Shown here piece after piece: positions 35,401 to 43,028 of a stretch of DNA of 64,000 nucleotides. The notes beneath the pieces were generated by a model. It was given only the letters and a program-made list of their open reading frames with translations, made no database searches and was not told the origin of the DNA. Within the stretch, counting starts at the first letter, position 1, and each line of letters opens with the position of its first letter. Source of the stretch: Bradyrhizobium lupini (GTDB lineage: Bacteria; Pseudomonadota; Alphaproteobacteria; Rhizobiales; Xanthobacteraceae); contig NZ_CP162553.1 of assembly GCF_040939785.1 (NCBI RefSeq), positions 682,001 through 746,000 of the forward strand. The letters run 5' to 3'. A program made the position numbers and the translations under genes.

Positions 35401-35978
35401 CGCTCTCGCACGCGCCGATCCCATGGAGCGAGGACGAGCTGTTCGCCTATTTGCGCACGGGCCACTCGCGGTATCATGGCGTCGCCGCCGGACCGATGGC
35501 GCCTGTTGTCAGGGATCTCACAGCCTTGCCCGATCAGGACATCCGCGCCATGGCCGTGTATCTCAACTCGTTCTATGACACCGCGACCGACGCGAAAGCG
35601 CAGGATGCGATCGCTCTGAAGCTAGAAGCTTCAACGCAAGTCACGATGGCGTCCTCAACCGGCGCGCGCCTCTATCAGGGCGCCTGCGCCGTCTGCCACG
35701 AGGTCGGCGGCCTGGCGCTGTTCGGCAGCCGCCCCTCGCTCGCCCTCAACAGCAACCTGCACAGCGCCACATCGGACAATCTCGTGCAAATCATCCTGCA
35801 CGGCATCGCCGAGCCGGTGTCGAGCGATCTCGGCTATATGCCGGCCTTCAAGAACAGCATGAGCGATGCGCAGGTCGAGGAACTGGTCACCTTCCTGCGC
35901 AAGCAGTTCGCACCGGACAGGCCAGCATGGATCGGTGTGAAGGAGACGATTGCGCGGGTGAGAGCCGCCGCGAGCTGA
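32448..35978 (+). CDS. nicB: Nicotinate dehydrogenase molybdenum subunit fused to three cytochrome c domains (NicB type)
   Basis: 1176 residues, close to the 1187 of P. putida NicB. Residues 1 to about 735 form the molybdopterin-binding hydroxylase domains (VDLGTGIRTALGQIVAEEL, TNQG-type PNQGATIASETI, GRNCADDVT, and the catalytic Glu about 684 in PLGVGESASVPSAAAI). A single membrane segment spans about 748-772, and three haem sites follow: CAECH (805-809), CSACH (951-955) and CAVCH (1080-1084). The enzyme hydroxylates nicotinate at C6 with water and feeds electrons through its own haems to the respiratory chain. It is co-translated with nicA. Confidence 0.9.
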   Translation: MASPHPNGAELQSGSLVVVRTVDECTFETFVRITADGSVTAYNGHVDLGTGIRTALGQIVAEELDVSFARLVVVLGDTATVPNQGATIASETIQITAVPLRKAAAQARHFLIARAAERLELPAADLRIEDGLVRGHDNRSVSYGELIGGETIRLELADDVAVKPVGDYAIVGQSMPRVDLPAKATGELTFVHDIRMPGMLHGRVVRPPYAGVDAGPFVGTSLISVDESSVRDIPGIMAVVRIGDFVGIVAEREENAIRAAEQLAVSWRPTPDLTDLANVETALRASPSTPRTLIDKGDVDAAIAGAAKPMRRTYVWPYQMHASIGPSCAVADFQDGNIRVWSGTQNPHVLRADLSLLIERPESEIEVIRLEAAGCYGRNCADDVTADALLLSRAVGRPVRVQLTREQEHAWEPKGAAQLIDVNGGLDAAGDVAAYDLATRYPSNAAPTLALLLTGRISPRPDVLQMGDRTAIPPYDYGHMRVVAHDMAPIVRASWFRGVSALPNTFAHESYIDEAATEAGVDPIEYRLRYLKDQRAVDLVHAVAERAGWTPRPVREEKDGEIVHGRGFAYALYVHSKFPGYGAAWSAWVTDVAVNKSTGEVSVTRVVAGQDSGLMINPDGVRHQIHGNVIQSTSRALMEEVSFERGAVAAREWGAYPIIPFPDVPKIDVLLLPRPDQPPLGVGESASVPSAAAIANAIFDATGVRFREPPFTPERILNGLHSGGPTTPQALPTPAAPQPSRIWENPFAKRAGIFATVAAVCTAAIGIGAAVLPGRAIAPIARPDPSVYSAATIARGQQLAALGNCAECHTMIGGALNAGGRALETPFGTIYATNITPDVETGIGAWSYPAFERAMRDGLHRDGRQLYPAFPYTHFSKTGDADMQALYAYLMAQPAVRATQPANTLAFPFNLRPLLAGWNTLFHQTREFKPDPAKSEVWNRGAYLVEGLGHCSACHSPRNALGAEQRGAYLAGGFAEGWEAPPLTSLSHAPIPWSEDELFAYLRTGHSRYHGVAAGPMAPVVRDLTALPDQDIRAMAVYLNSFYDTATDAKAQDAIALKLEASTQVTMASSTGARLYQGACAVCHEVGGLALFGSRPSLALNSNLHSATSDNLVQIILHGIAEPVSSDLGYMPAFKNSMSDAQVEELVTFLRKQFAPDRPAWIGVKETIARVRAAAS

Positions 35979-35981
35979 GCG

Positions 35982-36944
35982 CTACTTCTTGTGCTGCACC
36001 GGCGGCGTGCCGTGCGTGTGAAACGATTCGATCGTCTTGAGGCCCCACGCCTGCCCCTTCTTGCGTTCCTCTTCCGTCCACACGATCGGCTTCCAGTCGG
36101 GCGCAAGGATGAGGCGCGCGCCGGCATTGGCGACTTCGACGCGGTTGCCGCCGGGCTCGTAGACATAGAGGAAGAAGGTCTGCTGGATCGCGTGCTTATG
36201 CGGGCCGGTCTCGATGTGGATGCCGTTCTCCAGGAAGATGTCGGCGGCGCGCAGGATCTCCTCGCGGCTGTCGAGGGCGTAGGTGACGTGGTGGAAGCGG
36301 CCGGGCGTGCCGGAATGATCAAGCGAATAGGCAAAATCGTAGCTCTTGTTCGACATCGTCAGCCACATCGCCGCTTCGCGGCCGTCGTTCAGCACGATCT
36401 GCTCGGTGAGCCGGCAGCCGAGATAGTTCTCGAAGAACTCGCGGTTGGCCTTGATGTCCACGGCGAGGCAATTGAGGTGGTCGAGGCGGCGGACATTGAC
36501 GCCGCGCGCGGGAAAGCGCTGTGCCTGGTTCTTCAGGGCGGGCTTCAGCTCGGGCGGCGCCTGATACCATTCGGTCTCGTAATAGAGCTCGACGATGTGT
36601 CCATCGGGATCGCGGCAGCGGAAGGTCGGCCCCTGCCCCATGTCGCCGTCGATCCAGCCGATGTCGAAGCCGGACCCCTTCAGCGCCGCGACGCGGCGCT
36701 CCAGCGCCTGCTGGCTGCGCGCACGCAACGCCATGTGCTCCATGCCTGACGTCTTCGACGCCGTCAGTTTGAGCGAATAGCGCTCATAATCGTCCCAGCC
36801 GCGCAAATAGACCGACTCGCCCTTTTCTCCGCTGACGGTCATGCCCATCACGTCGACGAAGAATTTCAGGCTCTCGTCCGGCTTCGGCGTCAGCAGCTCC
36901 ATGTGGCCGAGATGAGCGAGATCGAAGATCGGTTCGGGCTGCAT
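35982..36944 (-). CDS. Type I extradiol (VOC) ring-cleavage dioxygenase
   Basis: 320 residues with two VOC modules. Ligands expected for the Fe(II)/Mn(II) facial triad are in the second module: H156 (RRLDHLNC), H218 or H219 (GRFHHVTY) and E270 (NRVEVAN). The family cleaves catechol-type rings next to the hydroxyls. It converges with nicB, but its promoter (37052-37090) is a copy of the tetR-operon promoter rather than of the nicotinate ones, so it probably supplies the ring-cleavage step for the LigI/GalB/GalC enzymes. The exact diphenol is unknown; 2,3-dihydroxybiphenyl- and homoprotocatechuate-type are family relatives. Confidence 0.87.
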   Translation of the reverse strand: MQPEPIFDLAHLGHMELLTPKPDESLKFFVDVMGMTVSGEKGESVYLRGWDDYERYSLKLTASKTSGMEHMALRARSQQALERRVAALKGSGFDIGWIDGDMGQGPTFRCRDPDGHIVELYYETEWYQAPPELKPALKNQAQRFPARGVNVRRLDHLNCLAVDIKANREFFENYLGCRLTEQIVLNDGREAAMWLTMSNKSYDFAYSLDHSGTPGRFHHVTYALDSREEILRAADIFLENGIHIETGPHKHAIQQTFFLYVYEPGGNRVEVANAGARLILAPDWKPIVWTEEERKKGQAWGLKTIESFHTHGTPPVQHKK

Positions 36945-37373
36945 GGGTCTCCTCCAAGACGTGGCTTGCGATCCGCTGGACCGGTCCCGCGATCCGGCGC
37001 AGGCTGTAATGCGCTCACGAGCCGGTGGGCGGCAGCGAGGCCGCCGGTTTATTTGTACTAATGTACAAATGATTAGGTCTCGTCAACAAATCCAGCATCG
37101 GCGCTGCGAATGACGGGCCGTTCGGGACGACGAGCCGTCCCCAGAAAGGGGACCGACTGCCCGAATGGTAAAATCTTGCTTAAACCTCCCGGGGCCCCGG
37201 CCGGCAAAAAGCAGCATTCCCACCGTTTCTGCCCACAAGTATGTATGGGAACAAACCTCGCACCCGAATTGTCGCGGATTTAACGAAGCGCCGGCGCCTG
37301 CCGCTTAACCGTTTGTCCAGCGACGGCCGTGCATAGTCCGGGCAACCCGTTGCTCTTGCCAGGTTCATTCATT
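36945..37373. other. Intergenic region between divergent dioxygenase and HerA-like genes
   Basis: 429 bp without a convincing gene. It holds the TetR-type promoter/operator at 37052-37090, a GC-rich palindromic stretch around 37188-37203 and the untranslated region upstream of the HerA-like gene. Small frames here have no coding signs. Confidence 0.6.
37052..37090 (-). promoter_or_regulatory. VOC dioxygenase promoter with TetR-type operator
   Basis: ATTTGTAC-N4-GTACAAAT is an 8-bp perfect inverted repeat (37051-37070). On the minus strand TTGACG (37086-37081) lies 15 bp from TACATT within the repeat. From 37052 to 37090 it agrees with 13260-13298 at 35 of 39 positions, including an unbroken 16-base match over the -35 region. 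The gene start is 107 bp downstream. Confidence 0.75.
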
Positions 37374-39113
37374 GTGACATCCTTTGGACGCGTGATTTCG
37401 GTTCGCGGATCGCTCGCCCGGGTCGGGCTGCTGGCTGAAAGCCGCATGCCGGTCTCGGAAGTTCGGGCCACCGTCGGCCGCTTCGTCAGTATCCGCTGCG
37501 CCAGCTCGGTCATCGTCGCCATGATCACCGAGGTGTCCTGCGAGAACCTCTCGAGCAACGACAATCTGATCGCCATCGCCTCGGTCGACCTGCTGGGCGA
37601 AATCCTCAACGCGACCGGCAAGGCCAAATTCCAGCGCGGCGTCACCAACTATCCGACCATCGGCGATTCGGTCGACCTGATCACGAGCCAGGAGCTGCGC
37701 ACGATCTACGCGCCCACCGGTTCCGACCAGATCAATGTCGGCTTCCTTCAGCAGGACAGCTCCGTCGTCGCCTATGTCGACATCGAGGAAATGCTCTCCA
37801 AGCACTTTGCAGTGCTGGGATCGACCGGCGTCGGCAAATCGACCGGTGTGTCGCTGTTGCTCAACGAGATCCTCAAGGCACGCCCGAACCTGCGCATCTT
37901 CCTGCTCGATGTGCACAACGAATATGGCCGCTGCTTCGGCGACCGCGCGCTGGTGCTCAACCCGCGCAATCTGAAACTGCCATTCTGGCTGTTCAATTTC
38001 GAGGAAATCGTCGACGTGCTGTTCGGCGGCCGCGCCGGCGTGCCCGAGGAGCTCGACGTCCTCGCCGAGGTCATTCCGCTCGCCAAGGGCGTCTATACCC
38101 AGTACCAGAACGCCGACCGCATCGGCTTGAAGCGCATCGATCCCAAGCAGATCGGCTACACCGTCGATACGCCGGTGCCTTATCGCCTGGTTGATCTGAT
38201 GTCGCTAATCGACGAGCGCATGGGCAAGCTCGAGAACCGCTCCTCGCGCATCATCTATCACAAGCTGATCTCCCGCATCGAGGCGGTCCGCAACGACCCG
38301 CGCTACGCCTTCATGTTCGACAACGCCAATGTCGGCGGTGACACCATGGCCGAGGTGATCAGTCACCTGTTCCGCCTGCCGGCCAACGGCAAACCGATGA
38401 CGGTGATGCAGCTCGCCGGCTTCCCGGCCGAGGTCATCGATTCCGTCGTCTCGGTGCTCTGCCGCATGGCCTTCGACTTCGGCTTGTGGAGCGACGGCGT
38501 TTCGCCGATGCTGTTCGTCTGTGAGGAGGCTCACCGCTACGCCTCGGCCGATCGCAATGTCGGCTTCGGGCCGACCCGCAAGGCGGTGTCGCGCATCGCC
38601 AAGGAAGGCCGCAAATACGGTGTCTATCTCGGCCTCATCACCCAGCGTCCGGCCGAGCTCGACGCCACCATCATCTCCCAGTGCAACACGCTGTTCACGA
38701 TGCGCCTTGCCAACGAGCGCGACCAGGCGCTGCTGCGCGCCGCGGTGTCGGATGCGGCCGCGAACCTGCTTTCGTTCGTGCCCTCGCTCGGCACCCGAGA
38801 AGTGCTGGCATTCGGCGAAGGTGTCGCGCTGCCGACGCGGCTGCGCTTCAAGGAGGTGCCGCCGCATCAATTGCCGCGCGGCGAAGCCACCATCAGCAGC
38901 GTGCCCTCCGTCACCTCCGGTCACGACATGCATTTCGTCGGCGCCGTGCTCGAGCGCTGGCGCGGTGCCACCTCGCAGCGCGACGTGCCGAACGATCCGG
39001 TGTTCTCGGCGCCGCCCGCGAAGACGCTCTCCAGCATCGAAACTCCGATGCTGCAACCGTCGATGGGGTTGGATCCGGACCGCTTCTCGCTGCTGAAGAA
39101 GCCGCTGCGGTAA
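37374..39113 (+). CDS. HerA-like DNA translocase/helicase ATPase (DUF87)
   Basis: About 579 residues with an N-terminal beta-barrel (HAS-barrel-like: TSFGRVISVRGSLARVGL) then a RecA/FtsK-type motor: Walker A GSTGVGKST, an Arg/Asn region LLDVHNEYGR, Walker B MLFVCEEAHRY and sensor segment LITQRPAELD. HerA proteins form hexameric rings that move along double-stranded DNA, often with a NurA nuclease, none of which is nearby. The start is uncertain: GTG 37374 begins the domain cleanly; GTG 37329 adds 15 residues. Strand and frame are clear. Confidence 0.85.
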   Translation: MTSFGRVISVRGSLARVGLLAESRMPVSEVRATVGRFVSIRCASSVIVAMITEVSCENLSSNDNLIAIASVDLLGEILNATGKAKFQRGVTNYPTIGDSVDLITSQELRTIYAPTGSDQINVGFLQQDSSVVAYVDIEEMLSKHFAVLGSTGVGKSTGVSLLLNEILKARPNLRIFLLDVHNEYGRCFGDRALVLNPRNLKLPFWLFNFEEIVDVLFGGRAGVPEELDVLAEVIPLAKGVYTQYQNADRIGLKRIDPKQIGYTVDTPVPYRLVDLMSLIDERMGKLENRSSRIIYHKLISRIEAVRNDPRYAFMFDNANVGGDTMAEVISHLFRLPANGKPMTVMQLAGFPAEVIDSVVSVLCRMAFDFGLWSDGVSPMLFVCEEAHRYASADRNVGFGPTRKAVSRIAKEGRKYGVYLGLITQRPAELDATIISQCNTLFTMRLANERDQALLRAAVSDAAANLLSFVPSLGTREVLAFGEGVALPTRLRFKEVPPHQLPRGEATISSVPSVTSGHDMHFVGAVLERWRGATSQRDVPNDPVFSAPPAKTLSSIETPMLQPSMGLDPDRFSLLKKPLR

Positions 39114-39210
39114 AGCGACGCTCGTTTTCCAGCGCCGGCATTGCGAGCCTGGCGTCACGTTGAGCATGGCACCCGCATCGACTATGGTTGCCGGCCCCAA
39201 GCCGGAATCC

Positions 39211-39795
39211 ATGCCCATGACAAAGCCTGTGCAACGCTTCGCCGCTCCCGCCCTCGATGCGCTCCCTGACGACATCCGCACGCGTCTCCTCGCCGTCCAG
39301 GAGAAGAGCGGCTTCGTGCCGAACGTGTTCTTGACGCTGGCCTACCGCCCGGACGAGTTCCGCGCCTTCTTCGCCTACCACGACGCACTGATGGAGAAGG
39401 ACGGCGGCCTCAGCAAAGCCGAACGCGAGATGATCGTGGTCGCGACCTCGGCAGCCAATCAGTGCCAGTATTGCGTGATCGCGCATGGCGCGATCCTGCG
39501 TATCCGTGCCAAGAACCCGCTGATCGCCGACCAGATCGCCACGAACTACCGCAAGGCCGACATCACGCCGCGGCAAAAGGCGATGCTCGACTTCGCGATG
39601 AAGGTCTCGGCCGATGCGCAGCGGATTTCCGAGGACGATTTCACCGCGCTCGCGCCGCATGGCTTTAGCGACGACGACATCTGGGACATCGCCGCAATCT
39701 CCGCCTTCTTCGCACTGTCGAACCGGCTGGCGAATTTCACCGGCATGCGGCCGAACGACGAATTCTATCTGATGGGACGGCTGCCGAAGAAATGA
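39211..39795 (+). CDS. AhpD/carboxymuconolactone decarboxylase-like peroxidase-related protein
   Basis: About 194 residues with the CMD/AhpD fold; the redox motif CQYCVIAHG gives C-x2-C-x3-H, as in alkylhydroperoxidase AhpD-like proteins (uncharacterised peroxidase-related family). It could reduce peroxides with a thiol donor in the cytoplasm. Start is uncertain: ATG 39211 or 39217 gives the family-like N-terminus MTKPVQRF; an ATG at 39166 would add 15 residues. A perfect hairpin follows the gene at 39844. Confidence 0.82.
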   Translation: MPMTKPVQRFAAPALDALPDDIRTRLLAVQEKSGFVPNVFLTLAYRPDEFRAFFAYHDALMEKDGGLSKAEREMIVVATSAANQCQYCVIAHGAILRIRAKNPLIADQIATNYRKADITPRQKAMLDFAMKVSADAQRISEDDFTALAPHGFSDDDIWDIAAISAFFALSNRLANFTGMRPNDEFYLMGRLPKK

Positions 39796-39843
39796 CCGAC
39801 CGCCGCGAGCGCGGAAGGAACGCATCGCCACAATGCAGCGGAT

Positions 39844-39866
39844 GAGTTCCCGCTTGACGGGAACTC
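39844..39866 (+). terminator. Intrinsic terminator-like hairpin
   Basis: 9-bp perfect stem GAGTTCCCG/CGGGAACTC with loop CTTGA, then TGTGTTTTCG, a short T-rich stretch. It lies 48 bp after the AhpD-like gene. Confidence 0.65.
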
Positions 39867-39993
39867 TGTGTTTTCGCAATCGCACACGTTTAATTAAGAA
39901 TCTCACCCTCAACTAGCACAAACGCCTTGGCACAACTTGCGCAGTTTCCGTCCCCGGAGACGCGGATGAGCCGTGCCTGTTGGGGGGCTTCTC

Positions 39994-40935
39994 ATGAACG
40001 TGCGGGCATTTGTTATCGCGACCTGTATTGGCACGGCATTCTTCGCGGCCGGATACGCATGGAACTATCAGCCGGAGATCATCAACGCGAACGAGATATG
40101 GAGCATGTTCAGATCGGAGCATGGCAAGGCGCGGGCTGCCGTCTTGCGCGTCCTCGTTGCGCCGAATTCAGCTCACTTCAACGGCCTGCGAACGATCGAT
40201 GCAGACCAGGCAAGATACGTATGCGGCTCCGTAAAAGCGATGGACAAGGAGAGGCAGTATGTCGAGGCCGCGTTCGTTTACACCGTCGCGATCGATTTTG
40301 CCCGTATCGACGACGACGGCCGGATGACGTCGCAGCGCTCTGCTTACAAGCCCTGCCCGGGCGCGGCCGACGACAAAATTGCCGACCAGAACACGCTGAT
40401 ATCGCCAGGCGCGCTGTCGATGATCAAGACCATCGAAAAAGTCATCCCCAAGTCCAGCGGCGGAACGATGGAACAACAGCTTGGCCAGCTGGCTGCACAG
40501 ACAGCGGCGGTCGCGCCAGGTTCGGCGGTCCCGCGGAGATCAGCCGGCTCATCGGGTTCGCCAGCCTCGGCAGGGGCAGGATGGGCGCCAGCAGCACAGC
40601 ATTCAGGTTCGGGCGTGGAGGCGCGACAAGCAGATGAACTGACGTGGCGTGTCGATCAGCCGCCGGCTGCATGGCCGAACTTCCCCTCGGACCATCCGCT
40701 GGCGAAATCGGCGCAGAAGCGGACGAGCGCCGAGGCCCTGGCGTTTGCGAAAGGCATCGAGGCTCGCTGGGAGGAGGCCAAATCATCCGGGGTTCCGGCC
40801 AAGCGTCCTTCGCCCGAGGAGATCAAGGAAGCATGCCGCGCGCTACTTACGATTGATCCCGCGGACAAGGATTATCCGCGGGCCTGGGCCGCCTTTGTGC
40901 GGTTGCGCAAAATCGATCGCGACGCTGCTGGTTGA
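39994..40935 (+). CDS. Hypothetical membrane-anchored protein
   Basis: 313 residues. One N-terminal hydrophobic segment (about 4-22) suggests a signal anchor or signal peptide. The next 110 residues (IWSMFRSEHGKARAAVLRVL, RYVCGSVKAMDKERQYVEAAF) look like a small alpha/beta domain with one disulfide pair (VCGS, KPCPG), followed by a Gly/Ser/Ala-rich linker and a charged C-terminal helix pair. Function unknown. ATG 39994 has GGGGGG upstream. Confidence 0.6.
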   Translation: MNVRAFVIATCIGTAFFAAGYAWNYQPEIINANEIWSMFRSEHGKARAAVLRVLVAPNSAHFNGLRTIDADQARYVCGSVKAMDKERQYVEAAFVYTVAIDFARIDDDGRMTSQRSAYKPCPGAADDKIADQNTLISPGALSMIKTIEKVIPKSSGGTMEQQLGQLAAQTAAVAPGSAVPRRSAGSSGSPASAGAGWAPAAQHSGSGVEARQADELTWRVDQPPAAWPNFPSDHPLAKSAQKRTSAEALAFAKGIEARWEEAKSSGVPAKRPSPEEIKEACRALLTIDPADKDYPRAWAAFVRLRKIDRDAAG

Positions 40936-40952
40936 ACTGGCGTGAACCTGTC

Positions 40953-41096
40953 CTAGCGCTGCGCCATCAACTCGAGCGCCGGGGCAAAGCGCTCGGAAAA
41001 AGTCAACGTCTTGGCATGGTGAACTGCGGCAAACGACGCCGAGATCCCGGCTGAAGCGACCACGAGCAGGGCAACGGCGAAAACCAGATGGCGCAT
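40953..41096 (-). CDS. Small secreted or membrane peptide
   Basis: 47 residues: MRHLVFAVALLVVASAGISA is a clear signal or membrane segment, followed by a short charged tail ending ALELMAQR. ATG 41096 has a strong AGGAGG site. No family recognised. It converges with the hypothetical gene at 39994. Confidence 0.5.
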   Translation of the reverse strand: MRHLVFAVALLVVASAGISASFAAVHHAKTLTFSERFAPALELMAQR

Positions 41097-41245
41097 TTCG
41101 GCCTCCTGTGTGAGCTCGACAATTCCAACAGATGGCACGGCTTGGTTTCAGCACTGCTTCGTGCGGACGGAAGATGGTTTCGCTCAAGAGGCTGTGATCA
41201 GATCCAGTTTGCGGAGCCGCATGCCTGCTGCTGCGAGCGTTGCGC

Positions 41246-41869
41246 CTAATCATCCTCCGCTGGCCCACACCAGCCGGGCAGATAGATCGCATCCTTGCTC
41301 TTGGCTGAGGACATCGCCTTCTCGAGCGCCTTGTCGAAATTGGCATCCACAGTCTTGCGCGACAGCTTTCGACGCAGATAGTCGGCCCACAGGAATTCGG
41401 AGAACGGCGTGGTGTCCTTGGCGAAGCCGCCCATGCGGCGCAGTTCGCCGGCAAGGCTCCGGAAGGGATCGTCCTTGAGGTCGACGACGGATTTGGGCAA
41501 ATCGCGGAATGGTCGCCGTTCGCCCTTGGCGTCGTAGGGGTAAACCCAGCGCTTGTTGTCCATCACGCCCCAGAACGCTTCGCGCTCGACCATCCTGAGG
41601 TCGCCGATGATGGTGACCAGCACCTCCTTGACGCCCTCGTCGTGCAGCGCGCGACCGAGATGATGATGGTCGATCACGTAATAGCGCTCGTCGGGGCCGT
41701 GCACGACGGGGATCATATGCTTGCCGAGCAGATCGGCCTGCTTCTTCTTGTCGTGCTCGCGCCAGCGCTTGCGCTTCTCCTTGACCTCGCGCATCCCGAC
41801 CGTCATCTGCGTCGGCCGCAGCGACAGGATCGACACCGGATGCACTCTCGGTTCGCGCGTATTGGTCAT
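41246..41869 (-). CDS. ParB-like nuclease domain protein (ParBc_2 type)
   Basis: 207 residues. The core HPVSILSLRPTQMTVGMREV, then HMIPVVHGPDERYYVIDHHHLGRAL with its DHHH cluster, belongs to the ParB-like/ParBc_2 group found as single-domain proteins, not to the chromosome-partitioning ParB with HTH. Roles are unknown; a nuclease or nucleotide-binding activity is possible. ATG 41869 is the only good start. No parA or parS-like context is seen. Confidence 0.78.
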   Translation of the reverse strand: MTNTREPRVHPVSILSLRPTQMTVGMREVKEKRKRWREHDKKKQADLLGKHMIPVVHGPDERYYVIDHHHLGRALHDEGVKEVLVTIIGDLRMVEREAFWGVMDNKRWVYPYDAKGERRPFRDLPKSVVDLKDDPFRSLAGELRRMGGFAKDTTPFSEFLWADYLRRKLSRKTVDANFDKALEKAMSSAKSKDAIYLPGWCGPAEDD

Positions 41870-42062
41870 GGTCGAAAGGCCCCTAACATGGTTGCAGCTG
41901 CGTGGTCAGGTTCCCTGGACTATGTCATGGGCACCGCGCCGGCAAATGCATTCGGCTCGGTGGATATTATTGCATCGCACCCTCTGCAGGCCCGGAACGA
42001 CCACGGTTCCACGGTCCTTCGTTCGCAGTCCTGCAGGATAGTGCGAACGCGCAATGCACGTG

Positions 42063-42089
42063 CGCGTTGAGAAAATTTTCTGCAACGCG
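42063..42089. promoter_or_regulatory. 27-bp near-perfect palindrome
   Basis: CGCGTTG-AGAAAA / TTTTCT-G-CAACGCG is an inverted repeat of 13 bp per arm broken by one extra G. The AT-rich core AGAAAATTTTCT is perfect. It lies 52 bp before the start at 42141 and could be a regulator site; AGAA-N4-TTCT recalls, but does not match, the Irr iron control element. Confidence 0.45.
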
Positions 42090-42140
42090 TTCACTACGTA
42101 TGCTATCTAAAAATCGCTGCTTCGGAGTGATCCCTGCACC

Positions 42141-42482
42141 ATGACAACCCAGCGGCCCATAAGCTCGGATGACGAGCACCGGGTGCTCCAGTTCAGGCCG
42201 CGCACCTCGCCTTCCCCGACGGCCCACCGCGGCAACGCTAGCGTGCAGCAATTGCGCGTCGCGCCCGAGCGGCTCGACCTGTCGCGCTACGAGGAGCCCC
42301 GCACCGAACCGGACGATTTCCGCCGTCGCATGCTCGCCAATATCGCGGCGCTGGCCTTCACCATCGCACTGACCGCGATCGGGATCTGGCTCGCGGTGAG
42401 CATCGCCGACCTGCGCCGGACCCAGGATTGCGTGCTGATGGGCCGCCGCGACTGCGTCAAGATCACGACGCCGCACATCTAG
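42141..42482 (+). CDS. Small single-span membrane protein
   Basis: 113 residues: a long Arg/Pro-rich cytoplasmic tail (about 1-65), one transmembrane helix (ANIAALAFTIALTAIGIWLAV, about 68-88), and a short C-terminal tail with two Cys (QDCVLM, RDCVKI). No recognised domain. Start ATG 42141. Confidence 0.65.
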   Translation: MTTQRPISSDDEHRVLQFRPRTSPSPTAHRGNASVQQLRVAPERLDLSRYEEPRTEPDDFRRRMLANIAALAFTIALTAIGIWLAVSIADLRRTQDCVLMGRRDCVKITTPHI

Positions 42483-42730
42483 GCAGGACATCTGGTAAGC
42501 AAGACGTCTGGTAGGCCCGCTGGCGCTCCTTCGGCCGAAACGGCTCAGCCGGGGCGTCCCCCGCCCGGTCCCCACACCCGTCCGGCTCCATTGAACTCAG
42601 GGCGGCGCTCCGATATACGGGCTTTCGACCCGGCCAGAGGGGGTTGAGGGCGTCATCGGGGCGCGATGCCCACCCATCGTTCCACTCTGGAAAATCTGAC
42701 AAACATCTGCAATATATCAAAGGCTTAGTG

Positions 42731-43018
42731 ATGTCCTCCACATTCGATCAGGTCGCTACGATCATCGCTGAAACCTGCGACATCCCGCGCGACACGATCA
42801 CGCCGGATAGCCATGCCATCGATGACCTCGGCATCGACAGCCTCGATTTCCTGGACATCGCGTTCGCGATCGACAAGCAGTTCGGTATCAAGCTGCCGCT
42901 GGAAAAGTGGACTCAGGAGGTTAACGACGGCAAAGCGACCACCGAGCAGTATTTCGTGCTGAAAAACCTGTGCGCCCGCATCGACGAACTGGTTGCGGCC
43001 AAGGGCGCGAGCGCCTAA
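42731..43018 (+). CDS. acpXL: Acyl carrier protein AcpXL
   Basis: 95 residues. The phosphopantetheine site GIDSLDF gives S37. Length and sequence ([20 protein letters not shown] near the C-terminus) match the specialised AcpXL that carries very-long-chain hydroxy fatty acids for lipid A in rhizobia. It begins a five-gene operon with fabZ, two fabF genes and lpxXL, whose order is characteristic. ATG 42731 starts MSSTFDQ; the region 42483-42730 before it holds a near-duplicate of about 15 bases (42486-42516) and presumably the operon promoter. Confidence 0.93.
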   Translation: MSSTFDQVATIIAETCDIPRDTITPDSHAIDDLGIDSLDFLDIAFAIDKQFGIKLPLEKWTQEVNDGKATTEQYFVLKNLCARIDELVAAKGASA

Positions 43019-43028
43019 GCGCGCGGTC

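Noticed and set aside
39844..39930. EcfG-type promoter suggested by GGAAC and CGTT upstream of the gene at 39994
   Set aside because: The spacing is 22 bases instead of 16-17, and GGAAC is part of the terminator-like hairpin.
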